A stretch of DNA of 37,262 bases, taken from Phoronis australis. Taxonomy: Eukaryota; Phoronida; Phoronidae. Of the stretch, positions 10,323-25,289 are shown in pieces. The stretch lies in assembly GCA_002633005.1 (NCBI GenBank), contig NMRA01000434.1, positions 349,086 to 386,347 on the forward strand, written 5' to 3'. The notes below the pieces were generated by a model. It saw nothing but the letters and a program-made list of their open reading frames with translations. It had not been told where the DNA came from and did not search any database. Both the position numbers and the translations under genes were made by a program. How positions within the stretch are numbered: position 1 is the first letter of the stretch; each line of letters begins with the position of its first letter.

Positions 10323-11913
10323 CAAGGTTCCAATCAAACTTATGGTAGGTATCTTGTTGATAACCTTCAGAGGTCTCTTGTAAAAATTCCCAGATAGAAT
10401 GTACACTTATTATTCATACTCAAAGCAAACTAAAAAAAGTAAATTTACCTAGATGCTCCTAATTTCCAAGAAATTGAAGACCTACATAATTCATAGGAAA
10501 TTCCTGATAATTTGAAATATATCCTAGGAATTTTCGTCATATGATGACAGAACTCAGTTCTATTAAAATTTACTAGTTGGAAACAAGAGTCACCAACACA
10601 AGTTCCTGGTTTCAGAAACATTGACTGTAAAGAGGGAAGTGTAGGGTGACTTTCAGTGGATCACACTGAACGTTAACACCAGTCTGAAATATTTGGAAAA
10701 TGTCTAAACCTATGGGATTCACTAAAAATAGTCTTAATGGTAATCTTAATGTTGCATTCTTGTTTACTCATCTACCAAACTGAAGTGAAGTACTCAAAGA
10801 CATTTCAAACTTATCCACATCATGAAAAAGATTTGTTATATCTAATCATGTCATCCACATCATAAGGAAGTGTAATAAAGTAAAGCTGTCAATTTTGGTG
10901 GGGTGTGCCAACCCAGGGCCCTCACTCACCTGAGGGGAAAGGTGCCTTCTAAAGGGGAATTTCCGTGGCCTTTTTTACTTAGGGTTTTTTTGTGATTTAT
11001 TGCACTGTTTTTATGACAGTACTCTTTTATGCTTTCACAAATAGCAAGTATCATCTTAAAGTTAAACACTAAAAAGTGAGTCACTGTTACATCCACGATT
11101 TATTTTGTACAAGAGACGAGTGAAGCAGTACCCCCAGTTACAGCCAGGTGAGGATATGAGTCACCAGTCCCATGTAGTCAGCATGAGTAATGCTTTCTGA
11201 AAGTCTTCCTTTACTGTCATGGGATGGGAATCTTCGAGACAATTGAGTGAAAATTAATTTTGTGATTTCCATTTTTGGTCGTAATTCAACTGCGTGTTTC
11301 TGGAACATTGAACTACCACTAAAACAGTCCATTTTGCAACTTTTATTTTTTGACTAGTGTTTTTCTTACAGCCATGTACTCTCATTCCTATGGTATTAAT
11401 CAAGTTCTCGGGAATTTCCTGCTCAATTTGTAAGCATATGAAATATTTACATTGTCTCAATTTCTTGGAAATTAAGAGTGAAGGACGTATTATACTATTC
11501 TGTTATTAATAGTTGTAGTTGTCAATGACTCTGTCTGCTGTACCTTTGGAATTCAATTCATGGTTTCTGTTAGGCGAAGTATGATGCATCACAGGCTCAT
11601 GTTGTGCTGAACATCTGCTGAAACATTTTGGTTCTTGGTTGCACTTTCCAATGCAGAGACATTAGTATCAGTGTGTTCGTTAACTACCCATTCTAGAAAT
11701 TGGTTGTCATAGTTGTTGTTGAGCACTTGTCACAAGCGATGAAACTCCCACATTTCCATGCTGGATTTAGCTGCCAGTTCTAGAAAAATTGGCTCAAAGT
11801 TTATTTCTCGTGAAGTGCATAATGGGCTCCGGATATATGGTAATTTTTGATCTTCAATTGTAGAAGTTTGTAAGCTGTCATGCTGTTTTTTATTATTTTG
11901 TGAAACAGAAAGT

Positions 11914-12166
11914 GTGGTAAAATTTCACCAAATTCAGACAAAAACAAATGCCAAAATGCCATTTTTTCATTTTTCAATGACTTCTAACCTTGTTGTGAAT
12001 GCCCACAAATTTTCAAAACTTTGTTTGGTGGTAGCTGCGGTACAAAACCTGAACATGGGAAATTATAATTTAATTTGGTGCTACATGTTTTTCTTGGAAA
12101 AATGACGAAAAAAATTTCCCTTGTCTTGTTGCCCATATTGTGTCCTAAATTGGTGAGGTTTTACCA
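11914..12166. mobile_element. MITE-like element, copy 1 (253 bp)
   Basis: The ends are inverted copies of about 25 bp: the left edge reads TGGTAAAATTTCACCAAATT, and the right edge read backwards reads TGGTAAAACCTCACCAATTT. Interior words such as GGTGGTAGCTGCGGTA and TTGGTGCTACATG recur in order in a second copy at about 33508-33735. There is no coding capacity, and no clear target-site duplication, so no superfamily is assigned. Confidence 0.6.
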
Positions 12167-13179
12167 TAATTTCAAACACGGTTTACCATGGAGCGTATGT
12201 GGGATGCTGAATAATGAGTTCTAAGCAATAGCTACATCTAAGCTGTCACCTATTTAGCACACAACAAAATTGTGAGCTGATGAGTTTTTGACCTGTTCCC
12301 TTTCAAGCCAAATAGGTGACCTGGTCATGAATAGATGAGTTCACGAAATTATTTAGCATAACCTGCTATCATGTGAGGACACAAAGGGTAGTACAGTAAG
12401 CCTTTACTTATGTAGCACACAATATGGACGAGAAATGAAGTTTCATTTTGCCAAATTTCTCCACAAAATAAAGATGAAGAAAACTTAGGCTATTATTAGC
12501 ACAGTTTATACTGTGTAGATGGTTTAAAACAATATTTAGTAAGGTTTCCATTACTTGTAGCAAAGTAATCAACTTTTGAAAATGGAAAATGATAATTTTG
12601 TGACAATTATTTTTGTTCAAAATAAGTGCAGAATTAACATAGTGACTTGTATTTCTATGAAATGGACCAGTTTAATAGTGTAGTTTTGTTAGCCAAGTCT
12701 GACTAAGAGACAAAACTGACAACAGACAGAATGTCCAACAATGCACCTTAATGAGGATTAGGTTATGTGGGACCTTAAAGATAACTGTGTGCATTTAGCC
12801 AAATACCTGCAAAATTATATAATTAACTGTGTAAAATAATATATTCATGGAATGTATAGCCTGTGGAATTCGATTGATTGGGTTGCATTGTCATGTCTTT
12901 GTATTAAAATTCGGCATCAGTATTAATCAATATTAATAACATGACTAAATTTCATTTTACATATTATATTAATGTTCATGATGAAATCTCAAAAATGCTG
13001 TTGCAGTTTTAAGTTACGCTTTTGTTTTCATTTCATACAACTTATGAGAAGTATCAATTTTGATAATCAAGGCAGAACACTTGGAAAACATTTCCAAACA
13101 CCATTTTGGAAAACAGTGCGTAAAGTACACAATTTGAAAATTTCGTATGGATCCCAAAGAATTTCAGGCTATCAGTATA
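12167..13179 (+). other. WBP1-like intron 1, AT-rich, nothing recognised
   Basis: Short open frames occur on both strands, none with a domain or splice support. AT content rises toward 12780-12970. Confidence 0.35.
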
Positions 13180-13730
13180 ACCAGAAGCGTGTTCAACAGA
13201 GTGAGCGCCCGCTAGTGTGTACTCGCGAACACAAGGAACAGCTCCTGAACAGCTGTGAGCGCTCATTGTGCGATCCAGTATGGCGACTCTGAAGCAAATT
13301 GTGTTGAACGTCTTAGCTAATGAGCTTAGCACTAACAGTCCTTCCTATGGCGTACTGCGCGATAAATATGATTAATCTTTGCCAATAATTATTATTATCG
13401 GCAGCCCAAGACTACAACTGTGAAGGCTTTGGAACGACAAGAATCGAAAATTACGTCGAGGAAACTGTTCCTCGCTACAGAGACCCTCTATTTAAGTCGC
13501 AGTTTCGGATGAGTCGTCAACTTTTGAGGTTAGTTTTCGTGTTGCAGAACCATAATGGGTTCATATGTTGCAGACGTGAAGCCTTCGCAGGACGCCATCT
13601 TGGAAATCTAAGCAAACATGCTCTCGAGGTTGTTCGCGAGCGCTCGCGAGCGCTAACGTGAACACAGCTGTTCAGGACGAGGGCACTCAAATCGCTCGCG
13701 GGCCCTCACTCTATTGAATACGCTTCTGGT
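13180..13730 (+). mobile_element. Harbinger-like non-autonomous transposon (551 bp)
   Basis: The terminal inverted repeats begin ACCAGAAGCGT at both ends and match at all but four of about 35 positions. Subterminal CCTGAACAGCTGTG words also match in inverted orientation. The interior is CpG-rich and unlike its flanks, with GCGAGCGCTCGC palindromes near 13637. A + strand frame from 13410 reads RIENYVEETVPRYRDPLF and then KSQFRMSRQLL. This closely resembles the N-terminal part of HARBI1/PIF-Harbinger nucleases; the catalytic region is absent. A separate 31-codon frame (13280-13375) starting MATLKQIVLNVL may be the original N-terminus in another frame. No target-site duplication could be identified. 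Confidence 0.65.
13410..13650 (+). pseudogene. Remnant of HARBI1-like transposase N-terminus
   Basis: This is the in-frame stretch inside the 551 bp element that encodes IENYVEETVPRYRDPLFKS and RMSRQLL, typical of the region before the nuclease domain of Harbinger transposases. It lacks a start codon in frame, lacks the acidic catalytic triad region, and is far shorter than the usual 300-400 residues. It is therefore a non-functional fragment. Confidence 0.5.
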
Positions 13731-17846
<4,116 letters not shown>

Positions 17847-17987
17847 GGTTCTGGTTGATATGGTTTATTGTAGCTGCGTTGTGCGTCTGTTGTTTTTATC
17901 AGCAAAAGCGTTTTCGTAGTCGTCAACAACGTCAACAAAACAGGAATCGTCAGGATGCGTCGATCACTCCTCCAGTGCTAGAGCCAG
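17847..17987 (+). CDS. WBP1: WBP1-like exon 3 of 5 (transmembrane segment)
   Basis: The exon completes Trp53 and encodes the single membrane span, WFWLIWFIVAALCVCCFY (residues 53-70). A strongly basic, glutamine-rich juxtamembrane stretch follows (KRFRSRQQRQQ, about 73-87), which sets the tail in the cytoplasm. A Cys cluster at 65, 67 and 68 next to the basic stretch is a possible palmitoylation site (inference). The exon ends after the first base of codon 100. The donor is not a standard GTAAG but the first GT of a long GT microsatellite. Reading on instead of splicing would append about 24 residues of alternating Cys/Val-type sequence before a stop near 18067. Confidence 0.85.
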
Positions 17988-18052
17988 GTGTGTGTGTGTG
18001 TGTGTGTGTGTGCGTGTGTGCGTGCGTGCGTGTGCATGTGTGTACATGTGTG
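17988..18052 (+). repeat. GT-rich microsatellite at the exon 3 donor
   Basis: A pure GT run of about 12 dinucleotides passes into interrupted GTGTGC and GTGCGTGCGTGTGCATGTG sequence. The run starts exactly at the predicted exon 3/intron 3 boundary, so the donor site lies inside the repeat. Confidence 0.9.
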
Positions 18053-19417
18053 ATGGACTTTGTATAGATCTAATTCATTGATAGGAGGGTAACTTTCTGT
18101 ATTGACAACTCATTGGGGTGTTGAACATTGTGCATGCTCATAGTGACAGTTCTCCTGATGCAAAAAATCGTCTGATACAAAAAATGATCAACAGCTCCAA
18201 GTGACATTGTCGGTCATGTAATTGATTTATTTTCTTTTTGATGGCCATTTTGGTTTTGTAAACACGGGGTTTGGTGGTCACTGGTCACACGAAATCACTA
18301 CCCTGAAGCTATATCTAAAGCACTAAATTTTCCCCTCATTTCCTCATGAAGGCACCCTTTTATCACTAATCATTGTTTTATTCTGGTCTCGATGAGGAAG
18401 ATAATTTTAGACCCCCTGGATGCTGATATGAAAACAGGCTATCAGTGACAACATTCAGCCAGTTCTTTATTGGCATAAAAATACATTTGAGGTTGTGCAT
18501 TAAAACTCACTTGAGTATAACACAATGTATTGTTATTCCTGTATGGATTGATACCAAGGCCATTGTCAGGTTATATGGACCTTCAGCATCTGACAATATT
18601 GCTCTCCCAAAGTAAGGTGACATGCCTGAGGGATAGCTCTATATTTGTTTTATTATTGACATGACCACTGATCTTCCTTTCCTCAGATTTCTTTGTCTGT
18701 TAGATCAGCAAGTCTTTTTTTGCTTTCAAGTGTCATCTGCTCACTAACTTTGTTTACTTTGTCAAGGATCTGTTTACAGGTAGAGACATCTGTTGTCTGA
18801 GTAGCTTGAAAAGTGATACTCCACAGCCACCCAAGCAACAATACTTCATAACCGAAGTGTTTTACACAATTAGAAGACAGAAATATCAGTGGTCATATAA
18901 TAATAAACAGTATCTACATATCTACTGATAATTGTTCACCAAAAAATTTATTAATAATAATTTTAGATTGGTTTTAGAGACCCTGGTTTACCACTATAAC
19001 AAAAAATGGCAGCAATTCATGAATTTGTATTTTTTATGAAATTCACATCTTTCAATAATACATACTAAAATTCAAATATTTTTGGTTTTCATCTCCAAAA
19101 ATTTTAAAAAAGTATTTCAAATCCATTATCCAAGATTGATAACGATCAACTGTCGCTTTGCAGCGGACGTTGTCAAGCTTTTTTCTGGTTTCTGTTAGTT
19201 GAGAAAACGGCATGCAATAATTTATTGGTAATAGTGAGTCCTAAGAGCAGTGGAAAGAGTCTGGCAATTCCCAATGGCTTGTTTTCTACTACTTTGCTAA
19301 TTCTTGACACTTTTGACTGACCTTTGTTATAGTTCTGGGACCTGTTTCATAAAATGTGTCTCATGGACAGTCTGAATACTGGGCAGCTCTCTCCTCATCA
19401 TTACCTCTTACTTTTAG
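18053..19417 (+). other. Remainder of WBP1-like intron 3
   Basis: AT-rich sequence with no recognised feature. It ends in the acceptor CTTACTTTTAG before exon 4. Confidence 0.6.
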
Positions 19418-19583
19418 GTAAGTTCTTCAAACTGCCCTCATACGATGAAGCCAGTCTTCAGCCCAATGACCCACCTACTTACAACGTCATCTATTTAACC
19501 AGTCTACAGCAAACACAAGTGGGCTGCAGCAGCAGTAATGGTACTAACAGTAGTCAACAGTCAAGTGGGAATGTGGATGAAAG
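19418..19583 (+). CDS. WBP1: WBP1-like exon 4 of 5 (first two WW-ligand motifs)
   Basis: The exon completes Gly100 and ends AG before a GTAAGC donor, after two bases of codon 155. It encodes cytoplasmic tail containing KLPSYDEA (LPSY, residues 105-108) and DPPTYNV (PPTY, 118-121), two ligands of the [L/P]PxY class for WW domains. A Ser/Asn/Gln-rich low-complexity linker follows (about 138-150). In the family, such motifs recruit NEDD4-type ubiquitin ligases and other WW proteins. The LPSYDEA sequence corresponds in position to the PPxYEE-type motif seen after the basic stretch in relatives. Confidence 0.82.
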
Positions 19584-20566
19584 GTAAGCCAATCTATGAC
19601 CTGGACACGGGATTTCATCTCTATTTATAAACCATTGACTTTAATTCACATTGCCTTAAAGTTTGTGAAAACTCGAAATGAGTGTACACTCTTTCAAGTT
19701 GTAGATGATTAGGAATTGCATTTGTCTCCATTGAAACTTAGCAGTATTTTTACTCAAATGTCCTTCAACTTAGTAGTGCCTTTGGGCTTTTTAGGCAAGT
19801 TTTAAGTCCGTGGAAGCTGGTGGGTAAATACCATGGTCTTACGTATTGAAATGTTTATGGTCTGGTGAGATTGATCAAAACGTGTGGTCAGAAGGAGATG
19901 ACTAATATGAACACATCACTGCATTAGAGATACATGATTGACTGTTTAGTCTATATTTCTATGGTCACCAGTAAGAGATTGACAATTTTAAGTGCTGTTA
20001 TATGGAATGTGTGACCATTATAGTGGTTGAACTTATCATTTTAAGAATGGATTGTCACCTCCTGGATTTGAACCCATGATGTAGTGGGTTGCACAAAACA
20101 TTATACTTTTTCTCTTTCTCTTTCTCTTTATTTATTGCGTTACTGTATAATTTCTAGTGCAGTCTAAAAGATCATGGGTCCAAATGATGAGTGTGATAAT
20201 CGATTGCCAAAAATAATAACAGTTGACCATAACTATGAGTGTACCACTCAACAGCATTCATTACTTACCAGATGATGTTGACTAGAAAAATCCCTGTCAG
20301 AAGCATGAAACATCCATTAACAACACTGCAACGTAAATAGTCCAGGCAGTGAATTACATAACTTTCTAACAGATTTTCATGCAAGAAGGGATTTCAGGAT
20401 GTTACATCAATGTTTGTTCCGTGAAAAGGGACCCAAACCTTAGGCAGAAATTTGATCTTATGCTACAAACAAACTATTGCTGAGAAATTATTTAATCTCA
20501 CTTGAACAAAAGTTCAGTCTCTGAGAATATATGAAGTTCTTGTTACTGAGATCTGAGAATGTATAC
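19584..20566 (+). other. WBP1-like intron 4, first part
   Basis: Non-coding. A CTTTCT-type pyrimidine run lies near 20108-20128. Nothing else was recognised. Confidence 0.55.
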
Positions 20567-21971
20567 ACGAGAGCGCTCGGAGGAGCGACACTTGGCGGAA
20601 TTAATCGAAAAGACGACGATGAGGGAGACGACGACAATCATGACGATCAAGGCGGCAATTATGAATAACACGATAACATTCATGTGACTAGCGAAGAAAT
20701 CAAATAGAGAGCATATAATCAACTGCAATAAAGAACAATAGATGGCGCAACATGACGGTCCAGTCTACAGTAGGACAGTGCTGGCTGGGTCAGTCTAGGT
20801 CAACTAGGCATAACCAAAACAAAGTGAACTGAAAGCCAGCCAGCTGCGTGCTTGCATAGGTGACCGAAGGAACAACGGTATCCGAAAATCTCGAATAATT
20901 CAAAAAGTAGATGTCGTAGCGCTAAATGGAAAATATCTTCTGAAAGCCCGTTCAAAACTCTATCTAAAGTGGTAGTTTGGCAAACACGATAACATTCATG
21001 TGACTAGCAAAGAAATCAAATAGAAAGCATACAGTCAACTACAATAAAGAACAATAGATGGCGCAACATGACAGTCCAGTCTACAGTAGGACAGTGCTGG
21101 CTGGGTCAGTCTGGGTCAACTAGGCATAACCAAAACAAAGTGAACTGAAAGCCAGCCAGCTGCGTGCTTTCATAGGTGACCGAAGGAATAACGGTATCCG
21201 AAAATCTCGAATAATTCAAAAAGTAGACGTCGTAGCGCAAAATGGAAAATATCTTCTGAAAGCCCGTTCGAAAACTCTATCTAAAGTGGTAGTTTGGCAA
21301 AAATCAAAAAAAATTCTCGAGAAAATTGAAAATTTGCCGGTTTTTTTTTTGAAATTCAAAGTCAAATAACTCGAAAACGGTAAGTCTGAGAAATACGCTC
21401 TCGCAGACTTTTTGAAAGGCCATACTTCAAGGAATCCACATGCAAAAATTCACGTCATTTGCTTTTCCCGTTAAAAATGCGACACCAGAGCGATTGAAAC
21501 GGTGTGAACATGCGCCACAGTTCCGGTTCAATAATTTTTTATAAAAGCTTATTAGACTCAACAAACACGTGACCAGTTTGAAAGTGATTGGTTTGCAAAT
21601 GTGCCCTCTACAGGAGAAAACGTTTTTAGCCATATTTCAGGGTGCGCATGCACCACGTCCAATATTTCCGCCATCTTTGACCGGAAGTCAACGATTTTCT
21701 GCACAGTTGTAGCACATACGTTCTAGTATTTTCGTACTGATTTTCAGCCATGTAGGTCGAAAAATACGACCTCTACGAGTATTCGACTGTGAAATCAGAT
21801 ACAAAATGGCCACCACGTCCACCATTTTGTATCCGATCATGACCAAAAACAATATCGTTCCAGTACTTCCCGATCTACATGTTGTGTGCAAATTTCGTGA
21901 AAATCGGACGAAAATTGCGACCTGTAGAGAGCGAACAAACAAAAAAAAAAAACTTGCTGTCAGACCAACAT
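20567..21971 (+). repeat. Composite dispersed repeat, copy B (1.4 kb)
   Basis: Same family and orientation as 7825-9285. The sub-units at 20672 and 20988 are 316 bp apart, and the tail ends in an A-run and GTCAGACCAACAT. Compared with copy A it has two instead of three sub-units. It lacks a CGCCATCTTGAAGG-containing piece near 21520. It contains an extra stretch of about 48 bp near 20606-20660. On the minus strand that extra stretch keeps a frame open (20543-20728) with a hydrophobic run (IVLFIIAALIVMIVVVSLIV). Each sub-unit contains AGATGGCGC (20740 and 21056). Confidence 0.75.
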
Positions 21972-22026
21972 AAGTTGTAGGTACTGAGATAATTTTTATG
22001 GTCATGAGTCACTTTTACAGGAGAGA

Positions 22027-22096
22027 CAGTTATCACCGTGTCAGTTGTCACCGTGTCAGTTGTCACCGTGTCAGTTGTCACCGTGTCAGTTGTCAC
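22027..22096. repeat. Minisatellite, 15 bp unit, about 4.7 copies
   Basis: CAGTTGTCACCGTGT is repeated head to tail with almost no divergence, which indicates recent expansion. It lies in intron 4, about 450 bp before exon 5. Confidence 0.92.
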
Positions 22097-22545
22097 GGCG
22101 TTGCTCCATTTTAGTCGCATTTACACGACATTAGATTGCAAACTGGATCAGCATGAGTCACTTACACGTAGACTGTTTGTGCATGCTGGCATAAACAATT
22201 ATAGCAAGTGTCCAATCCACGTGGAATGCCAGCGGATCACCGGCATGTACGCTATTGCACCAGCGCATTGACAGATGATTCCTTTCCACCCTGCCTCAGT
22301 TGTATTTAGATGTGGAAGTGATTGTGTGCAATTGACTCTACCTCTCACACTGGTGTCAAAAATGGCTGCTACGGTGTCAACTTGTTCCATGCCAGTCGTG
22401 TTTACACAACCGTTTGCACCAGATCAGCTGTTCTGTGTTAGTTGTTCGTGACAGCTGTTTGTAGTGCAAATTTAATTACTTTGCTAAATCTTTATTCAAC
22501 AATCTTTATGCTCCAATTAGCCATGTAATCTACTTGCTGTTTCAG
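22097..22545 (+). other. End of WBP1-like intron 4
   Basis: Contains a diverged direct repeat about 280 bp apart: TTGCTCCATTTTAGTCGC near 22100 against TTGTTCCATGCCAGTCGT near 22381, each followed by a TTTACAC block and GATCAGC. The acceptor TGCTGTTTCAG precedes exon 5. Confidence 0.45.
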
Positions 22546-22732
22546 TGTTAGTGCTAGTTTACTACAGAACGAGGTCACCCCAGGTCAACAGGATCTGCCA
22601 CCACCACTATATGATCGAGTATTTAGTAGTACAGACTCGGTGGCCAGCACACCCCCACCATACACAGAGACACAACCGTTGGATGACAGCAGGGGTTCAG
22701 TTCGACGCAGCGGCAGGGACAGTGTTGTATGA
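22546..22732 (+). CDS. WBP1: WBP1-like exon 5 of 5 (last two PPxY motifs and stop)
   Basis: The exon completes Ser155 and runs to TGA at 22730-22732, ending the 216-residue protein. It carries DLPPPLYDRVF (PPLY, residues 174-177) and STPPPYTETQ (PPPY, 191-194), bringing the tail to four [L/P]PxY ligands. Multivalent binding to proteins with several WW domains would therefore be possible. The C-terminus is basic and serine-rich (SVRRSGRDS), a plausible phosphorylation region (inference). The total length is between that of VOPP1 and WBP1/WBP1L as I remember them. The invertebrate gene may be equivalent to the ancestor of vertebrate WBP1 and WBP1L. Confidence 0.85.
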
Positions 22733-23525
22733 CTCGCGTAATAATCACGTCGCAATGAAGACATGACAGTTACAGCATTCCCAGAATTGGTCATATTGAT
22801 GTGTCTTCATTAGCTGCAGTACTGGTATCAGCTGATTCATGACATGGTCTGCAAATTTCCTGTTTATGACAAGGAGACTGGTGCTGGAATAAATGATCTC
22901 AAGTATAACCGTAGAGTCAGAAGGATGTTGTGAAATCACTTGCTTACAAAGATTCCGCAGTAGACTAATCAGTCCAATAATATTTTGCTTGTTCATCTTT
23001 TAGTGGTCCAGCTAATTGAGAGTTAGTGTGAATGAATGGGATTTGTAGCACATATACAGTACTAGAATGGCTGTACAGTATGTCACAGAAATGTACCTGA
23101 AGACATGTTTCAGCACTTTGAGTAGCTCTTGTTCTACTGTAATGGGCAATACTGATCAAAACACCTTGACAACGGTAACTCAGGATTTTAGTTGAAAGTA
23201 ATTAAATGCGTTCGTTAAGTTGCAATTACTGTGTGTAGTCAGTTATTTCCCAATTGATAGTTCTTTAGTTATGGTCAGTGATGGGTGAATGATCCTCTAA
23301 TGACTACATATAAATCGGCGCCAATTGTCATGTAACCTAGATCTCTATGTGTGGAAATTCTTTGTCATGCAGGTGCAATGCAGCCATAGTTGTTGTTATG
23401 CAAATTTTAGCCTCTCATCTTTATTTTATTGATATTAACTTGTAACATATTGTTCTCTGTCAGCAGTCTTATTACCATATAAGGAAATCTTGGTTCATCA
23501 TTTTGTACTAATGCCTACATCATAG

Positions 23526-23990
23526 AAGAGTGCTCAAAATTTAAAAGTTTCACTTATTATATAATTTGAGCACCAATTTTTACATTGCATCTCACCAACA
23601 TCTTTTTTATTCTGTGCCTTGCAAAAGTACTCAATTTTGCATTACCTTCAGATATTCTATAGAGAGCTAAAATGTAGTATCTTATTGAATTAAAGCTAAA
23701 ATATGTAGCTAAGATTGTTTAGTCATTTTCCACAATTATATGATATGATGAAGCCATTAGAGCTCAGTTTTTCATTGAGTATTAAACTTGATGTTGACTG
23801 CTAAAAAGTGCACAGAATTTTATAAGTTGCACTTATTACAAACATAGGCGGCAATTTTTATATTGCATCTTAACAATTTATTTTTATTTTTCAGTGCCTC
23901 ACAAATGTACTCAATTTTAGCTTGGTGTATTGTATTGAGAGCTAAAATGTAGCATCTATCTGTATTTAATCTAAACTGTGTTGCTGATTT
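23526..23990. repeat. Diverged tandem duplication in the 3' UTR, unit about 280 bp
   Basis: Blocks near 23531-23700 recur near 23808-23965: GTGCTCAAAATTTAAAAGTT-like, TTTTTACATTGCATCTCA-like, GTACTCAATTTT, and GAGAGCTAAAATGTAG. Spacing is about 275-285 bp, and divergence is considerable. Confidence 0.65.
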
Positions 23991-25040
23991 TACTTTGAAC
24001 TGTAAAATGGTGAATGTCAGTTTTACTTATTTGCCATTTTAGCCATAAAGGAGCAGTGTAAACAATCAGTGTCGTCTTGGAAAAATATGCAAGACCCAAT
24101 TGCCACAGAGAGGCGCTACTGTGACAACCACTTGTGTAGTTTACAATGCAGGTGTTTGTTTTATCAAGTACGTTATATGCTAAGTCATAGCTAAGACCTT
24201 GATAGATTTGTAATTGCTCTGCAACTCCTCGTAGGTGATGTCATTAGGGACTGTAGACAAATTGACATTTTGTTGTTTGTAATGTTCTATTTCTTATAGG
24301 AAACAGGGTCATGTTTGCAGTCACATGCTTGCAACCTTGATTAAACTGGTCCTAGTTTTCTCAGTGACATGTCGAAGAAGGTTGTGCCAATGTTTCATGC
24401 TGATTTTAACCAGCTGACTTTGTCATCTTTAAAGTGGCAAAGACTCTTTGTATATGACTTTGGGTCCGACTGGCTGCGTGCGGGTCTCTGCTGATGAGCA
24501 GGCTGTTGTTTGATGTATAGCTCAGTTATTTTCCTATTGCTCAGTAGTTTGTACTGATGTAAAAATCTGTAGTGACCATTTTGTTATCGGTGCAGTAGTG
24601 CTGTAGTCTGTTTAGTGTTGTCTTTGCAGAGGACTGTAGGATACTAAGATGTAGCACTGGATGTATGTTTGAATGTATTGGGGGCATAGACAACAGTGCT
24701 GTGATCTGTCCTGCACTAAACATAGTGCTATGCGCTAAACTCTATTACCAAGAGTAAACAATTTACCACTTTGGCATAATTCATTTACCCATTTGCATTA
24801 TTTCCACATTTAGGTTGTTACTGTCTTTGAAAACCAAAATTGCAAGCCTTACCTTTTTTGCCATTTTGATGGTTTTGGGGAGTGTTGTGTTCTTCTAACC
24901 ATCCATATCTGTACAATCATTTTTCTGCAGTCTTGTTCACCTGTCTTTTCATATAAAGTGCCTTGTGTGTTTAGTGTTTAATCCTGTGTAACTGACTTAG
25001 TATTAGAGCAAAATTACTTTCATCAACTGTGTAGTCATCT

Positions 25041-25219
25041 TGTACATAACACAGGTAACTGTAAATATGTGTCTACATGCTTAGTTGTGCCCATCACATA
25101 GACTAAGGAGATGTGATTTCTCTTTTTAGGATTTCTGTTGGAGATTGAATTTAGTTTTATTTCTTTAGTAAATGGATAAGTTTACATATCAAGTCTTTCT
25201 TGCATATTGCCTGTATATA
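25041..25219 (+). promoter_or_regulatory. Three Pumilio-type RNA motifs near the poly(A) signal
   Basis: TGTACATA (25041-25048), TGTAAATA (25060-25067) and TGTATATA (25212-25219) each match the Pumilio recognition element UGUAHAUA exactly. All lie within 250 nt upstream of the AATAAA, in the sense orientation. Post-transcriptional control by Pumilio proteins is an inference. Confidence 0.45.
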
Positions 25220-25283
25220 TTGTGTATATTAAGATAGTAATTTTAATACTGCTGCTTGTGGTGTGATTATTATTTTGTTTTTA

Positions 25284-25289
25284 AATAAA
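25284..25289 (+). terminator. Canonical poly(A) signal AATAAA
   Basis: AATAAA lies in a T-rich context, followed within about 30 nt by TTTTATGTGCTTCTG, a T/GT-rich downstream element. It is the best candidate end of the WBP1-like transcript. Confidence 0.55.

Larger units (their letters stand above)
9286..11913 (+). other. WBP1-like intron 1, mostly unique non-coding
   Basis: Minus-strand open frames cluster at 9700-10221, and a good minus-strand donor word (GCAAG before GTGAGT, about 9786-9797) lies there, but no recognisable protein results. A palindrome (ACTTGGCG and CGCCAAGT) lies at 9285-9309. The remainder is AT-rich with nothing recognised. Confidence 0.35.
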
